A stretch of DNA of 21,011 nt from NCBI GenBank assembly GCA_018065765.1, contig JAGHSR010000152.1, positions 1 to 21,011 on the forward strand, given 5' to 3'. This stretch comes from Candidatus Colicola coprequi (lineage in GTDB: Bacteria; Bacteroidota; Bacteroidia; Bacteroidales; Paludibacteraceae). The notes under the pieces were generated by a model. It had not been told where the DNA came from and made no database searches. It was given only the letters and a program-made list of their open reading frames with translations. A program made the translations under genes and the position numbers. Shown in pieces: positions 6,543-16,300 of the stretch; position 1 is the stretch's first letter; each line of letters starts with the position of its first letter.

Positions 6543-7838
6543 TTAGTCAAAAATCTGAATCGGCTTAGACTGAACTTGAGTACTATCACTCAAGTGATAA
6601 ATCATGTATTGCCATTTCTGAGTCTCTGTTTTCAGGCCGTTCCAGCAAGCAGTAGTCAATGTTCCCTTGGTGTCATCGCCACCCTGTGCCCACCACATAA
6701 AACCACGCAGATTGTGCAGGTTTGCCCAATTAGCCTTATAAGCAATAGACCGCTCATCATCATAGGAACAAAGCACGTTGCCACTTCTATCTATCACGTA
6801 CGGCACGTTCCACAATGGGTGGTACTTGCTCGTCCAAACACCATTTTTGATTTGACCAGCAATGACGTTATAGTCGTAGCACTCTGGTTTTTCGTCAAAA
6901 TTGCAACGCCCATAGAAGGCGATGCCAAGAACCATCTTGTGCATAGGGTAGCCCTTCTTATTGAACTGATTGTACATATTCCAAATATCCCAGTCGGCAT
7001 CGGGGCACTTCATGGCATTGTGAGGAATTTTGCCATGCCCCATGTCGTAGGTCATCACATTAAACCAATCCACATAAGGCTCGACCTCGATATTGTTGAT
7101 AAAACGCCAGCCACCCTCTATCTGTTGCATATCTTTTGGATATCCGGCATAGGTCAGCAGGTACTCACCGAACGGTAGTGAGTCGCGCAAAAGTTTCATC
7201 AAGCGCGTGTAGTTTTCCGTATCCACAGCAGGATCACATGCATGACCTGACCAACTCAGGCCTGGCAGTTCCCAGTCAATATCTATACCATCTAAGTTCC
7301 ACTCGCGGCAAAACTCCTTGCAGTCATGGGCAAAGCGTGCCATCTGTTCCTCACTCTTTGCCATCATGCTGAAGCCGCCCCCCTGAAAGTTGTCATCGTT
7401 TTCACAAACATGGGAGAAGGAAATCTGGATTTTGAGGTTGGGATTTTTCTCCTTGAGTTTAATGACACGCTTAAACTGATTCCAATTTTTACCCGACAGA
7501 TCAAACTTTTGATACACACCATCGCGAACATACAATTCGGCAAACGCATAGCAAATATTGGTCACTTTGCTTGGATCAGGCAACTTGTTGCCGTACCACT
7601 CAACATAGGAACAAACAACACGGTCATTGTTCAAATTGATGGTAGTGTCGTAAGTAATGGTGTCAATAGAAATGGTATCAACACGAACAATCGTATCTTC
7701 GCGGATAGTATCGTGTATGGTGTCATGTATTGTGTCATCCTTCTTTGGATCGGGTTCTTCCGGATTAATAATGTGAGGTTTACAAGCAGCAACAAAAGCG
7801 GCACAAACAGCCAAAATGAGTAATAAATCCTTCTTCAT
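6543..7838 (-). CDS. Lipoprotein glycoside hydrolase family 18 (chitinase-like)
   Basis: A 431-residue surface or periplasmic lipoprotein. The signal peptide ends in a lipobox VAAC with the lipidated Cys at residue 19. A low-complexity linker rich in Asp-Thr-Ile triplets (residues 35-67) follows, then a GH18 TIM barrel. The barrel shows QISFS (138-142), the catalytic motif DGIDIDWE (183-190, proton donor Glu190), VMTYDMG (261-267) and a closing MWWAQGGDDT (381-390). GH18 enzymes cleave beta-1,4-N-acetylglucosamine links in chitin, peptidoglycan-like or N-glycan substrates. Which one cannot be told here. The frame extends to 7877, but that part would include the promoter. The ATG at 7838 follows the -7 box by 16 bases and begins the signal peptide, so it is preferred. 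No SusC/SusD pair is adjacent. Confidence 0.92.
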   Translation of the reverse strand: MKKDLLLILAVCAAFVAACKPHIINPEEPDPKKDDTIHDTIHDTIREDTIVRVDTISIDTITYDTTINLNNDRVVCSYVEWYGNKLPDPSKVTNICYAFAELYVRDGVYQKFDLSGKNWNQFKRVIKLKEKNPNLKIQISFSHVCENDDNFQGGGFSMMAKSEEQMARFAHDCKEFCREWNLDGIDIDWELPGLSWSGHACDPAVDTENYTRLMKLLRDSLPFGEYLLTYAGYPKDMQQIEGGWRFINNIEVEPYVDWFNVMTYDMGHGKIPHNAMKCPDADWDIWNMYNQFNKKGYPMHKMVLGIAFYGRCNFDEKPECYDYNVIAGQIKNGVWTSKYHPLWNVPYVIDRSGNVLCSYDDERSIAYKANWANLHNLRGFMWWAQGGDDTKGTLTTACWNGLKTETQKWQYMIYHLSDSTQVQSKPIQIFD

Positions 7839-7854
7839 GATGATAAATTTTTGG

Positions 7855-7885
7855 CAAAGGTAAAACTTTTTTCTCAAAAAGCAAA
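7855..7885 (-). promoter_or_regulatory. Promoter of the GH18-cinA unit
   Basis: On the minus strand, TACCTTTG (7862-7855) is a perfect -7 box with TTTG (7885-7882) 19 bp upstream. It sits 16 bases before the chitinase ATG at 7838, which decides that start over the longer open frame. Confidence 0.78.
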
Positions 7886-7931
7886 ATAATCGCGCGCATG
7901 GTTACGCAAAAAAACAAAATTGTTACTTTGA

Positions 7932-7963
7932 TTTGTCATTTTCGCAAAAACATTGTACCTTTG
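7932..7963 (+). promoter_or_regulatory. Promoter of the glycerate operon
   Basis: TTTG (7932-7935) and TACCTTTG (7956-7963) are perfect -33 and -7 boxes with a 20-bp spacer. The kinase ATG at 7972 is 8 bases downstream, so the leader is at most a few nucleotides. It diverges from the chitinase promoter and does not overlap it. Confidence 0.82.
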
Positions 7964-7971
7964 CAGTCGAT

Positions 7972-9009
7972 ATGAAAATAGTCATTGCATGCGATTCGTT
8001 CAAGGGATCATGTACTTCGGAGCAGGTAGCCGCAGCCATCATCGATGGCATCCATGAGCTGCTTGGGCGCTCTCAGGTTGACGTTCGACGCGTTTTGATA
8101 GCCGATGGAGGAGAAGGCACTATGCGAACTTTGTGTCAAGCTCTGCATGGCACTTTGGTTTCCGTACCTGCCCACGATGCCATCATGCGGCCTATAGAGT
8201 CGGAATACGCCATCTTGCCTGATGGAACAGCCGTGATGGACATGGCGGAAACAGGAGGCATAACACGGCTAAACAGAAACGAATTGGACCCTATGAATGC
8301 CACCACCTACGGATTAGGTGAGCAAATAGTTAGTGCTCTTGCGCGCGAGTGTACGCGTATATATATAGGTTTAGGCGGATCTGCCACCACCGATGGTGGA
8401 CGCGGCATGACACAAGCACTCTACGATGCCGGTGTAACCGATACCAAAGCCAATATCCGTGTGCTTTGCGACGTAACCAATCCGCTATATGGAGACAATG
8501 GAGCTGCCTATGTCTTTTCCCCGCAAAAAGGAGCCAATCCGGAGCAGGTACGACTATTAGACGAACGACTGCGAGCATGGGCTGCTGCATCGCCCCATCC
8601 GGAAGCAGCTCACATACCCGGAGCAGGAGCAGCAGGAGGATTAGGATTTGCCTTGATGTGTTTTCTGCATGCCGAATTGGTATCGGGTATTGAAACCATA
8701 CTAGAATGCCAGCATTTTGACGAACTGCTAACTGGCGCAGACCTCGTACTGACCGGTGAAGGAAAGATGGATAGACAGACACTAATGAACAAAGCGCCAT
8801 TGGGAGTGCTTCGTCACGCCAGTCGCTACGGTGTTCCCGTTGTGGGATTGGCAGGCAAAGTGGAGGACAAACAAGTGCTGCTGCAAGCAGGTTTTAGCGA
8901 CATCGTTGAAATCAATCCGCCTCACACTCCTCTGCAACAAGCCATGCAAACCGAATTTGCCATGGAACGACTACGCATAACAACCAAACAGATTTTAAGA
9001 AACGTATGA
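7972..9009 (+). CDS. Glycerate 2-kinase (GarK/GlxK family)
   Basis: A 345-residue cytoplasmic kinase that phosphorylates D-glycerate with ATP, giving 2-phosphoglycerate for glycolysis. Family hallmarks are the N-terminal MKIVIACDSFKGSCTS, ADGGEGT (residues 44-50), the glycine-rich GLGGSATTDGGRG, and TGEGKMDRQT near residues 261-270. The size is normal (family about 370-380). An upstream in-frame ATG at 7933 would place the promoter inside the gene, so the ATG at 7972 with its canonical MKIVIA start is chosen. Its TGA overlaps the next gene's ATG (ATGA, 9006-9009), showing tight coupling to the GntP-type permease. Together they suggest uptake and catabolism of glycerate or a similar sugar acid. 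Confidence 0.93.
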   Translation: MKIVIACDSFKGSCTSEQVAAAIIDGIHELLGRSQVDVRRVLIADGGEGTMRTLCQALHGTLVSVPAHDAIMRPIESEYAILPDGTAVMDMAETGGITRLNRNELDPMNATTYGLGEQIVSALARECTRIYIGLGGSATTDGGRGMTQALYDAGVTDTKANIRVLCDVTNPLYGDNGAAYVFSPQKGANPEQVRLLDERLRAWAAASPHPEAAHIPGAGAAGGLGFALMCFLHAELVSGIETILECQHFDELLTGADLVLTGEGKMDRQTLMNKAPLGVLRHASRYGVPVVGLAGKVEDKQVLLQAGFSDIVEINPPHTPLQQAMQTEFAMERLRITTKQILRNV

Positions 9010-10220
9010 CAGCAATCGGAGCAATCATTGGTCTATTAATGGCCATTTTACTTATCATCAAAAAAGTTTCACCTTGCTACAGTTTGATAGTAGGTGCGTT
9101 ACTGGGAGGTTTGATAGGCGGCTTTGGTCTCACAGGAACAGTAAGCTCTATGATCGGCGGCATCAAAGACATCACTCCCGCCATCATTCGCATTTTAGCG
9201 GCCGGTGTGCTATCCGGTGTGCTGATTCAGACCGGCGCTGCTGAGTCTATTGCTAAAGGATTCATACGTGCCATGGGTGCCAAACACATCTATTGGGCAT
9301 TGGCTCTATCTACTCTATTCCTCAGCGCAGTAGGTGTTTTCATTGATGTAGCGGTGATTACCGTAGCTCCCATAGCCCTGCTCATAGCACGTCAAACCGG
9401 ACATAGCGAGAGTAAATTGCTCCTAATGATGATTGGCGGTGGCAAGGCAGGCAATATTATTTCCCCAAACCCCAACACCATCATTGCCGCCGAAAATTTC
9501 GGAGCCGATTTGTATTCCGTCATGATGGCTAATATTATCCCTGCTATTGTGGGACTCCTATTTACCGTTTTGGTTTTGTCGAGATTGTTTCACGACCGTG
9601 TGAGCGACAAAATCGAACTCAATGTCAACGAAAGTATCTCAAATAGGGCTTTACCCTCTTTCCTATCCTCCGTTTCAGGTCCTTTGGTAGCCATCGTATT
9701 GCTGGCATTACGCCCCATTTGCGGTATAGTCATTGACCCCCTTATTGCCTTACCGGCAGGTGGACTGGCAGGACTACTCTGCATGCGTAAACATACAATG
9801 TGGCAACAAAGCCTCACCCTCGGATTGGAAAAGATGGCACCCATCGCTATCTTGCTCGTCGGCACAGGCGCTTTGGCCGGTATTGTAAAAGACTCATCTC
9901 TCACCGAATACCTCGTTGCCGCTATTTCCAATATCTCCGGAGGTGAATATCTTATTGCACCGCTAGCCGGCATATTGATGTCCGGTGCCACAGCCTCCAC
10001 TACAGCCGGTGCTACAATCGCTTCCTCCTCATTCGCCCCAACCATCACACAAATGGGCATATCTAATGTTTGGGGAGCCGCTATGGTCAACGCAGGAGCA
10101 ACAGTCATAGACCACCTGCCACACGGATCGTTCTTCCATGCCACCGGTGGTTCGATGGAGCGCTCGTTCCGCGAACGGCTACACCTGGTACACCATATGA
10201 ATCGCTCGTTGCACTCGTGA
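9006..10220 (+). CDS. GntP-family sugar-acid permease (probable glycerate/gluconate:H+ symporter)
   Basis: A 404-residue polytopic inner-membrane protein with about a dozen hydrophobic segments. It shows GntP-family blocks such as GVFIDVAVITVAPIALLIA, GGGKAGNIISPNPNTI (about residues 139-154) and, near the C-terminus, the conserved ATVIDHLPHGSFFHATGG. GntP members take up gluconate, related sugar acids or glycerate by proton symport. Because the gene overlaps a glycerate kinase by 4 bp, glycerate is the best guess for the substrate, but this is inferred from context. The length is slightly short of the usual 430-450, with no sign of truncation at either end. Confidence 0.9.
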   Translation: MTAIGAIIGLLMAILLIIKKVSPCYSLIVGALLGGLIGGFGLTGTVSSMIGGIKDITPAIIRILAAGVLSGVLIQTGAAESIAKGFIRAMGAKHIYWALALSTLFLSAVGVFIDVAVITVAPIALLIARQTGHSESKLLLMMIGGGKAGNIISPNPNTIIAAENFGADLYSVMMANIIPAIVGLLFTVLVLSRLFHDRVSDKIELNVNESISNRALPSFLSSVSGPLVAIVLLALRPICGIVIDPLIALPAGGLAGLLCMRKHTMWQQSLTLGLEKMAPIAILLVGTGALAGIVKDSSLTEYLVAAISNISGGEYLIAPLAGILMSGATASTTAGATIASSSFAPTITQMGISNVWGAAMVNAGATVIDHLPHGSFFHATGGSMERSFRERLHLVHHMNRSLHS

Positions 10221-10222
10221 TG

Positions 10223-10239
10223 ACCATCGTTTCGGTGGT
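10223..10239 (+). terminator. Possible terminator hairpin after the glycerate operon
   Basis: The arms accatcg (10223-10229) and cggtggt (10233-10239) pair over 7 bp, with one G-U pair and a 3-base loop, right after the permease stop. The only T-run, five T at 10251-10255, lies 11 bases further on, so it is a weak fit to an intrinsic terminator. Confidence 0.35.
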
Positions 10240-10327
10240 GTGTTGCTACATTTTTCATTAACATTTGCTAAGTTCATATAGCAAAATTAACTTGAAAACT
10301 AAAAAAGTATTAAAAGTTTCCAAGTTT

Positions 10328-10359
10328 CTTGCAGATATCAACTATTTGCAGTAATTTTG
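10328..10359 (+). promoter_or_regulatory. Promoter of the efflux operon
   Basis: TAATTTTG (10352-10359) fits TAnnTTTG, and CTTG (10328-10331) fits 3 of 4 bases of the -33 box with a 20-bp spacer. The 28-base leader to tetR carries a strong Shine-Dalgarno sequence. I could not identify a convincing TetR operator. The arms aaact (10296-10300) and agttt (10315-10319) upstream are short and weak. If TetR represses its own operon, the operator should lie close to this box. Confidence 0.65.
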
Positions 10360-10374
10360 CAGGTCCTTACGAAA

Positions 10375-10381
10375 AAGGAGG
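10375..10381 (+). promoter_or_regulatory. Strong Shine-Dalgarno sequence before tetR
   Basis: AAGGAGG lies 6 bases before the ATG at 10388, a textbook ribosome binding site. Every other start in the window lacks one, as is usual in Bacteroidota. It firmly fixes the tetR start. Confidence 0.85.
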
Positions 10382-10387
10382 TAAGTT

Positions 10388-10987
10388 ATGGAAACTAAAA
10401 CTTGTATTTTGGCAGCTGCTTCAGAGCTTATCAGCAAAGCAGGAATTAAATCCATTTCGATTGATGACATTTGTCGTCAGATTGGCATTTCTAAGAAGAC
10501 GTTCTACGTGCACTTTGAAACCAAAGACTCGCTTGTAGAAGCCCTATTGAAACGCAAATTGGAAAGAGAAAAAGTGGAAATAGAGCAGCGCCTCGCCGGT
10601 AAAAGTATCAAACAAATGATGCTGGGCGTACTGCAAATAGTGCAACAAACACAGGATGTGCGCAAAACACCTCACATCCTCTACGATTTGGAAAAATACT
10701 ATCCCCAAATTTACCACGCTCATTTGATAGATATCAGAAACGCTACGTTCCATTTCTTAGAAAAATACTTGCAGCAGGGCAAGGATGAGGGTTTTTTCCG
10801 TCACGATTTGGATATTGAAAAAACGTGTCGCATATTATCTTTTATGCATCACCAACTGATGGAAAGCATGACCCAAGTGGCTGAAGATAAACAAAAATTC
10901 GTTTTTAACGATATCAAATATGGCTTAGACATTTTCATGCGGGGAACACTATCCAAGCAAAGTTTGGAAGAACTGAAATTGAATTAA
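10388..10987 (+). CDS. TetR/AcrR-family transcriptional regulator
   Basis: A 199-residue DNA-binding regulator. The N-terminal helix-turn-helix of the TetR type spans about residues 18-50, with KSISIDDICRQIGISKKTF followed by the family's YVHFETKDSLVEALL. The C-terminal, mostly helical half is the variable ligand-binding and dimer part. It lies 17 bp before the outer-membrane factor gene and heads an RND efflux operon, so it probably represses the operon and releases it when a pump substrate or bile-type compound binds. That role is inferred from position. It is the only gene here with a strong Shine-Dalgarno sequence, so its translation may be set differently from that of the pump genes. Confidence 0.92.
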   Translation: METKTCILAAASELISKAGIKSISIDDICRQIGISKKTFYVHFETKDSLVEALLKRKLEREKVEIEQRLAGKSIKQMMLGVLQIVQQTQDVRKTPHILYDLEKYYPQIYHAHLIDIRNATFHFLEKYLQQGKDEGFFRHDLDIEKTCRILSFMHHQLMESMTQVAEDKQKFVFNDIKYGLDIFMRGTLSKQSLEELKLN

Positions 10988-11004
10988 ATGAATGATTACA
11001 CAAT

Positions 11005-12348
11005 ATGAAGAAACTAACTATTTTACTACTGGGATTTGCCTTAATGGCTATTCCGGCAAGAGGACAGGGAGACATCATCCCTGATTCAGTCCGTCAGTTG
11101 CTGAACACGGCAACGACGCAAACGTACCAATCGCAAATGTCGTTATCGCTTGTAGGCGCTCAAGGCTATGCCATCCAGCAAAACCGCAGTTTGCAAAATG
11201 CCTCTTTGGAAGTCAAAAAAGCTCATGCACAACGCTGGCAAACCATTGCCGCTATGTTGCCACAAGTAGATGGAACTCTCGGTTATACGAACATGTGCGG
11301 CTATGAGATTGACTTCGGCGGCTTGTCACGGGCAATGCTACCCTATTTCAATGCGAACTTGACGGCTTCGGTAGGTCTGAACGGACAAGCCATTATCGGT
11401 GCACTGCTCAACAACATAGCCATTGATATGCAAGACATTACCCGCGAAAAAACCGAAGATGACTTGCGAGCTAATGTGACCAAAAACTATGTTGCCGTTC
11501 TGGTAATGGAAGATATCATTCAGCTCCTTGATTCCAGCCTAAAAAATGTAGAATCGTTATCACAACAGACCCAACGAATGGCAGAAGTGGGTACCGTAGA
11601 GCAGACCCAAGCAGATCAAATACAAGTTCGGGTGAACACCTTGCGTAATCAGGTCAATGCCACCAAACGAAATCTCCAACTTAGTTACAATGCACTACGA
11701 GTTCTGCTCAATATTGACCCAAGCGTCGAATTGCAACTAACAACCACACTTGATCAGATATTGTCAAGCGAAAAAACATTAGCTCTGCTGTTGGAAGATT
11801 TTAACATGGACAACAACTACAATTATCAACTGCTCGGCAAGAATGTTGAACTCGCCAAAAAGAACGTTCAAATGGCAGGTTGGGCGTATGGTCCCACTGT
11901 TTCGGCATACTATCAATACAGTTACCGCAAGGACTTCGGCGAGGGCGGCTTTTCAATGTCGCCACCTAACACCGTGGGCGTTAGCGTTAGCGTGCCTCTG
12001 TGGTCCAGTGGCAAACGTGCCGCAGGCGTGACGGAGAAGAAAATTGCCCTGCAAGAGGCACAAAACACTTTTGCAGAGACAACCGACAACCTTAAAATCC
12101 AATATAGTCAATTGCGTTACAATCTTGTCAATGCATACGAGACATACCTCACAGAGCACGAAAATATTTTGGTTACTACCCGCGTAATGCAAAACGTTTC
12201 CAACAAATACAATTGGGGAGCAGCCTCCTCTTTGGAACTGACTAATGCGAGCAATGACCTCATTGCTGCTCAATCATCCTATGTGAATGCAGTGATGGAA
12301 TTGGTCAACGCGCAAGTAGAATTAGCTAACTTTTTAAACAACAAATAA
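11005..12348 (+). CDS. TolC-like outer-membrane efflux factor
   Basis: A 447-residue outer-membrane channel subunit. A signal peptide (residues 1-20, cleavage after ...IPARG) leads into two OEP-type repeats of long amphipathic helices, as in TolC/OprM. These include QNRSLQNASLEVKKAHAQ near residue 55 and the second repeat around LLGKNVELAKKNVQMAGW. It has no lipobox, unlike OprM-type lipoproteins. A trimer of it should form the exit duct for the RND pump encoded two genes downstream. It stands second in the operon, separated by 1 bp from the membrane-fusion gene. The order outer-membrane factor, then fusion protein, then pump is common in Bacteroidota. Confidence 0.93.
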   Translation: MKKLTILLLGFALMAIPARGQGDIIPDSVRQLLNTATTQTYQSQMSLSLVGAQGYAIQQNRSLQNASLEVKKAHAQRWQTIAAMLPQVDGTLGYTNMCGYEIDFGGLSRAMLPYFNANLTASVGLNGQAIIGALLNNIAIDMQDITREKTEDDLRANVTKNYVAVLVMEDIIQLLDSSLKNVESLSQQTQRMAEVGTVEQTQADQIQVRVNTLRNQVNATKRNLQLSYNALRVLLNIDPSVELQLTTTLDQILSSEKTLALLLEDFNMDNNYNYQLLGKNVELAKKNVQMAGWAYGPTVSAYYQYSYRKDFGEGGFSMSPPNTVGVSVSVPLWSSGKRAAGVTEKKIALQEAQNTFAETTDNLKIQYSQLRYNLVNAYETYLTEHENILVTTRVMQNVSNKYNWGAASSLELTNASNDLIAAQSSYVNAVMELVNAQVELANFLNNK

Positions 12349-12349
12349 T

Positions 12350-13360
12350 ATGAAAAAACTTTTTTATCTCGCCGCAGCAGCCATGACCATGATTGCTTGC
12401 AGCCAACCAACCACTACTACTGAAACCGAAACGCAGGAGAAAGTAGAAATCGTAAAAACAATGACCTTACATTCTCAAAAGATTGAGCGTCAAATCGCCA
12501 TCTCAACCAACTTGCAAGGCTATGAGACCGTTAACATAGCACCATCGGTTACGGGCAAGATTGAGCACATTTTTGTGGAAGTGGGTGACAAGATGCGCAA
12601 GGGTCAGGACATCGTTCGTATGGACCAAACGCAATACAAAACGTCCAAACTGACTATGTCCAACCTCGAAATCGAAAAACGCCGTATGGATGCTCTTATT
12701 GAGTCCGGTTCGGTCAGCCAACAAGCCTACGACCAAATGAAACTCAGTTACGACCAAATGAAAGAGAATATCGAATTTTTGGAAACGAACACCTACGTCA
12801 AAGCGCCATTCAACGGAGTTATTTCTGCCAAAAACTACGAAGATGGGGAACTATATGCCGGTCAGCCCATTGCTGTTATCACGCAAGTGGATAAACTCAA
12901 AGCCCTGATTGCCGTACCGGAAACCTATGTCCCGCGTGTCAAGGAAGGTTTGAAACTGACAGTCAAAACCGACATCTATCCCGACAAAGAGTTCCCTGCT
13001 TTCATCGAAGTGGTTTATCCTACCATCGATGCTTCATCGCACACGTTCCAATGCAAAATCCAAATTCCCAATGCTAAAAACCTGCTTCGTCCGGGTATGT
13101 ATGTTACTACCACTCTAGGATTGGGCACAGAAAACGCCATCATTGTTCCTTATCAATCCGTAGAAAAACTGGTTGGAGCCAACGACCGCTATGTCTTCCT
13201 AAACAAGGATGGGCGTGCGCAGCGCGTAGGTGTGAAACTGGGGCAACGTTTTGGTGAGAATGTAGAAATTATAGCACCGGAAATCGTAGATGGTGCTGAA
13301 TATGTGTATGTAGGACAACACCGCTTGGTGGATGGCGTCAAACTCAATATTGTTGAATAA
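12350..13360 (+). CDS. RND efflux periplasmic adaptor (membrane-fusion lipoprotein)
   Basis: A 336-residue periplasmic adaptor joining the pump to the outer-membrane channel. The lipobox MIAC gives a lipidated Cys17, followed by a Thr/Glu-rich linker. The lipoyl/barrel-sandwich halves are visible as IAPSVTGKIEHIFVEVGDKMRKGQ (listed here in part: VTGKIEHIFVEVGDKM) and APFNGVISAKNYEDGELY. They flank a fairly short helical hairpin (about residues 100-145). The beta-barrel and membrane-proximal parts follow (LRPGMYVTT, VPYQSVE). The ATG starts 1 bp after the preceding stop, so translation is likely coupled. A short hairpin is typical of some Bacteroidota adaptors. Confidence 0.93.
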   Translation: MKKLFYLAAAAMTMIACSQPTTTTETETQEKVEIVKTMTLHSQKIERQIAISTNLQGYETVNIAPSVTGKIEHIFVEVGDKMRKGQDIVRMDQTQYKTSKLTMSNLEIEKRRMDALIESGSVSQQAYDQMKLSYDQMKENIEFLETNTYVKAPFNGVISAKNYEDGELYAGQPIAVITQVDKLKALIAVPETYVPRVKEGLKLTVKTDIYPDKEFPAFIEVVYPTIDASSHTFQCKIQIPNAKNLLRPGMYVTTTLGLGTENAIIVPYQSVEKLVGANDRYVFLNKDGRAQRVGVKLGQRFGENVEIIAPEIVDGAEYVYVGQHRLVDGVKLNIVE

Positions 13361-13396
13361 CGAGTAGAAATTCTAACTCAATAATTAGGTAAAATT

Positions 13397-16300
13397 ATGG
13401 CTATTTACAAAACTGCGATACAAAAACCGGTTACGACTGCTCTGATTTTCGTAGCCGTGATTATCATTGGTTTGTTCTGCTTTACGCAACTGCCAATTGA
13501 CCAGTTCCCGGAGATGGATCCGCCATACGTGACGGTGATGACCACCTACCCCGGGGCTTCTGCATCCGAAATGGAGACCAACGTCACACGCGTCATGGAA
13601 AACGCGCTTAACTCCACCAACCATCTCAAGCACATCACATCTAAATCCAAGGATAACATATCCATGGTCACGCTGGAGTTTGAGTGGGGCAGTGATATTG
13701 ACGAAGCCGTCAATGACATGCGATCGTATGTCGATATGGTCAAGGACCGCCTACCGGACAACTGCGGAACACCTATTATCTTCAAGTTCTCTACTTCATC
13801 CATGCCTATCTGCCAATACTCATTTACAGCAAATGAGAGTTACGCCGGATTGGACAAACTGCTCAACGATGAGATTGTGCCGCAACTTAGTCACATTGAT
13901 GGTATTGGTAACATCTCTTTGTCCGGTTCTCCTGACCGATTTGTCTATGTCGATATTGACCAACAAAAACTCGATGCTTACGGGCTCACATTGGAACAAG
14001 TAGGTTCCGTAGTGGCTGCCAACAACGTCAACCTGAGTTCCGGTACCATCAAGATGGACAAGGAACAATATCAGATGCAAGTGCGCTCCGAATATATTGA
14101 GTCACGCGAGATAGAAGATTTGATGATTACCATGACGCGCGACGGACAACAAGTTTTTATCCGAGACATAGCCACCGTGCGCGATACCATCAAGGACTTG
14201 GCGCTGGACGAGAAAACCAATGGACGTGAATCAGTGCGCTTGATTGTCAGCAAGCAAACAGGAGCCAATACCGTCAAGGTCTGCCACGATGTAAAAAAAG
14301 AGTTGGACAAAATCAAAAAGCAAATCCCTTCAGATGTTGAAATTGAACTCATCTACGATAGTTCCGACAATATCCAAAACTCCATCAATTCGTTGGAAGA
14401 ATCCGTGCTCTACGCCCTCTTGTTCGTTGTTATCGTCGTGCTCTTCTTCCTTGGCAAATGGCGTGCTACTCTGATTATCTCTATCACCATCCCTATTGCT
14501 CTTATCACGGCGTTTGCATACCTAAAATTGGTAGATTCGTCCCTCAATATCATTTCGCTTTGCTCACTGACAATCGCTATCGGTATGGTCGTGGACGATG
14601 CCATCGTTGTGTTAGAGAATATTACCAAGCACGTGGAACGTGGTGAAAATCCGCGCGAAGCAGCCATCTATGCCACCAATGAGGTTTGGATTTCCGTCAT
14701 TGCCACCACTCTTGTGTTGGTAGTCGTATTCGTTCCTCTCACCATGCTCAATGGTCAGGCAGGTATCATGTTCCATGAGTTGGGATGGATTGTCACCATT
14801 GTCTGCTGTACATCCACCATCGTTGCCATCTCATTGACCCCAATGTTGTGCTCCAAATTGCTCAAACCACGCAAAGTGCATGTGGATGAGAACGGTGACT
14901 TGATTGATGACGATGCCAACAGTCAAACTTTCTACGACAAAACGGTCGTTCGTTGGTTGGATATCATCGATGATGCTTACGCCAAATCGTTGGGCTGGTG
15001 CCTAAGACACAAAGCCATCACATTTACCATTCTGTTCCTCTTCTTTGCTGCATCACTGCTACCCATCATCACAGGTAAGATAGGTTTTGACTTTATGCAA
15101 CAACAAGATAACGGGCGACTGAGTGTTACCGTAGAGTTACAACGCGGTACACGTATTGAGGAAACACTCAAAACCGCCCGCAAACTGGAAGCACGATTCA
15201 TCGAACTCGTACCGGAGATTCAGCTCATCAACACCTCTGCCGGTTCCAACGACGATGCCTCTATCTCCGCTATGTTCTCATCCACCATGAACAACAAGAT
15301 TTCCATGACCGTACGCTGCAACAAAAAATGGGAACGCGATCGTTCTATCTTCCAAATCGCCGAAGTACTGCGTCAGGAAATGAAACAATATCCTGAGATA
15401 ACCGACTACCAAGCTACCGTTGGTGGCGGCATGGGAGGTTCGGCACAAACCGTTGATGTGGAAATCTATGGCTACGACTTTGCCACCACTTCTCGGATGG
15501 CAGAACAAATCAAGTACCTATCCAAACAACTGCCCGGTGCTCGTGACGTAACTATTTCCCGCGAAGAAGACCGTCCGGAAATCAAAGTGACTGTTGACAA
15601 AGAGAAAGCTTCACGTTTGGGACTCTCCTCTGCCACTATCTCCTCGTACTTGCGCTCACGCGTTTATGGTATGACCTCCGGCTACTTAAAAGAGGATGGT
15701 TCGGAATACGATATTCTCGTGCGCTTGCAGGAGGAAGACCGCAATTCCATTGAGGATATTCTTAACCTCACAATCCCTACTGCTACCGGCACTCGTGTTA
15801 AATTGTCAGAAGTAGCCTCTATCGGTGAGTATTGGGCACCGCCTACTATCGAACGTAAAGCACGTCAGCGTATCGTCACTGTCAAGGTTTATCCGTACGA
15901 AATCTCTCTTGGCGAGTTGGCTAATGCCATCGAAACGCAAGTCATACCACAAGTGGACTTCCCCGCCGGGTACTCCTATCGCATGGCTGGTACTTTTGAA
16001 ACACAACAAGAGACATTCGGCAACATGATTCTTTTGGGACTGCTCATCGTCATCCTCGTATATATCGTCATGGCTTCCCAGTTCGAGTCATTCGGCAAAC
16101 CCGCTATCATCATGTTCTCAGTACCATTTGCCATTTCTGGTGTGATGATTGCTCTCTTCGTCACAGGCCGTTCTTTGGATATGATTGGCGCTTTGGGTCT
16201 TGTGCTACTGGTAGGTATCGTAGTCAAAAACGGTATCGTCCTGGTGGACTACATCAACCTCATGCGCGAACGCGGTATGGAACTCAACGAGGCTATTCAG

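Noticed and set aside
6459..7178. Plus-strand open frame of 239 codons across the cinA/chitinase junction
   Set aside because: It is antisense to two well-supported genes, including the C-terminal half of the GH18 barrel, and has no promoter.
9590..10264. Minus-strand open frame of 224 codons
   Set aside because: It is antisense to the GntP-type permease, which has conserved family blocks throughout. No independent support was seen.
10296..10319. AAACT/AGTTT inverted repeat as a TetR operator
   Set aside because: The arms are only 5 bp with a 14-base gap in A/T-rich DNA, which chance explains easily.
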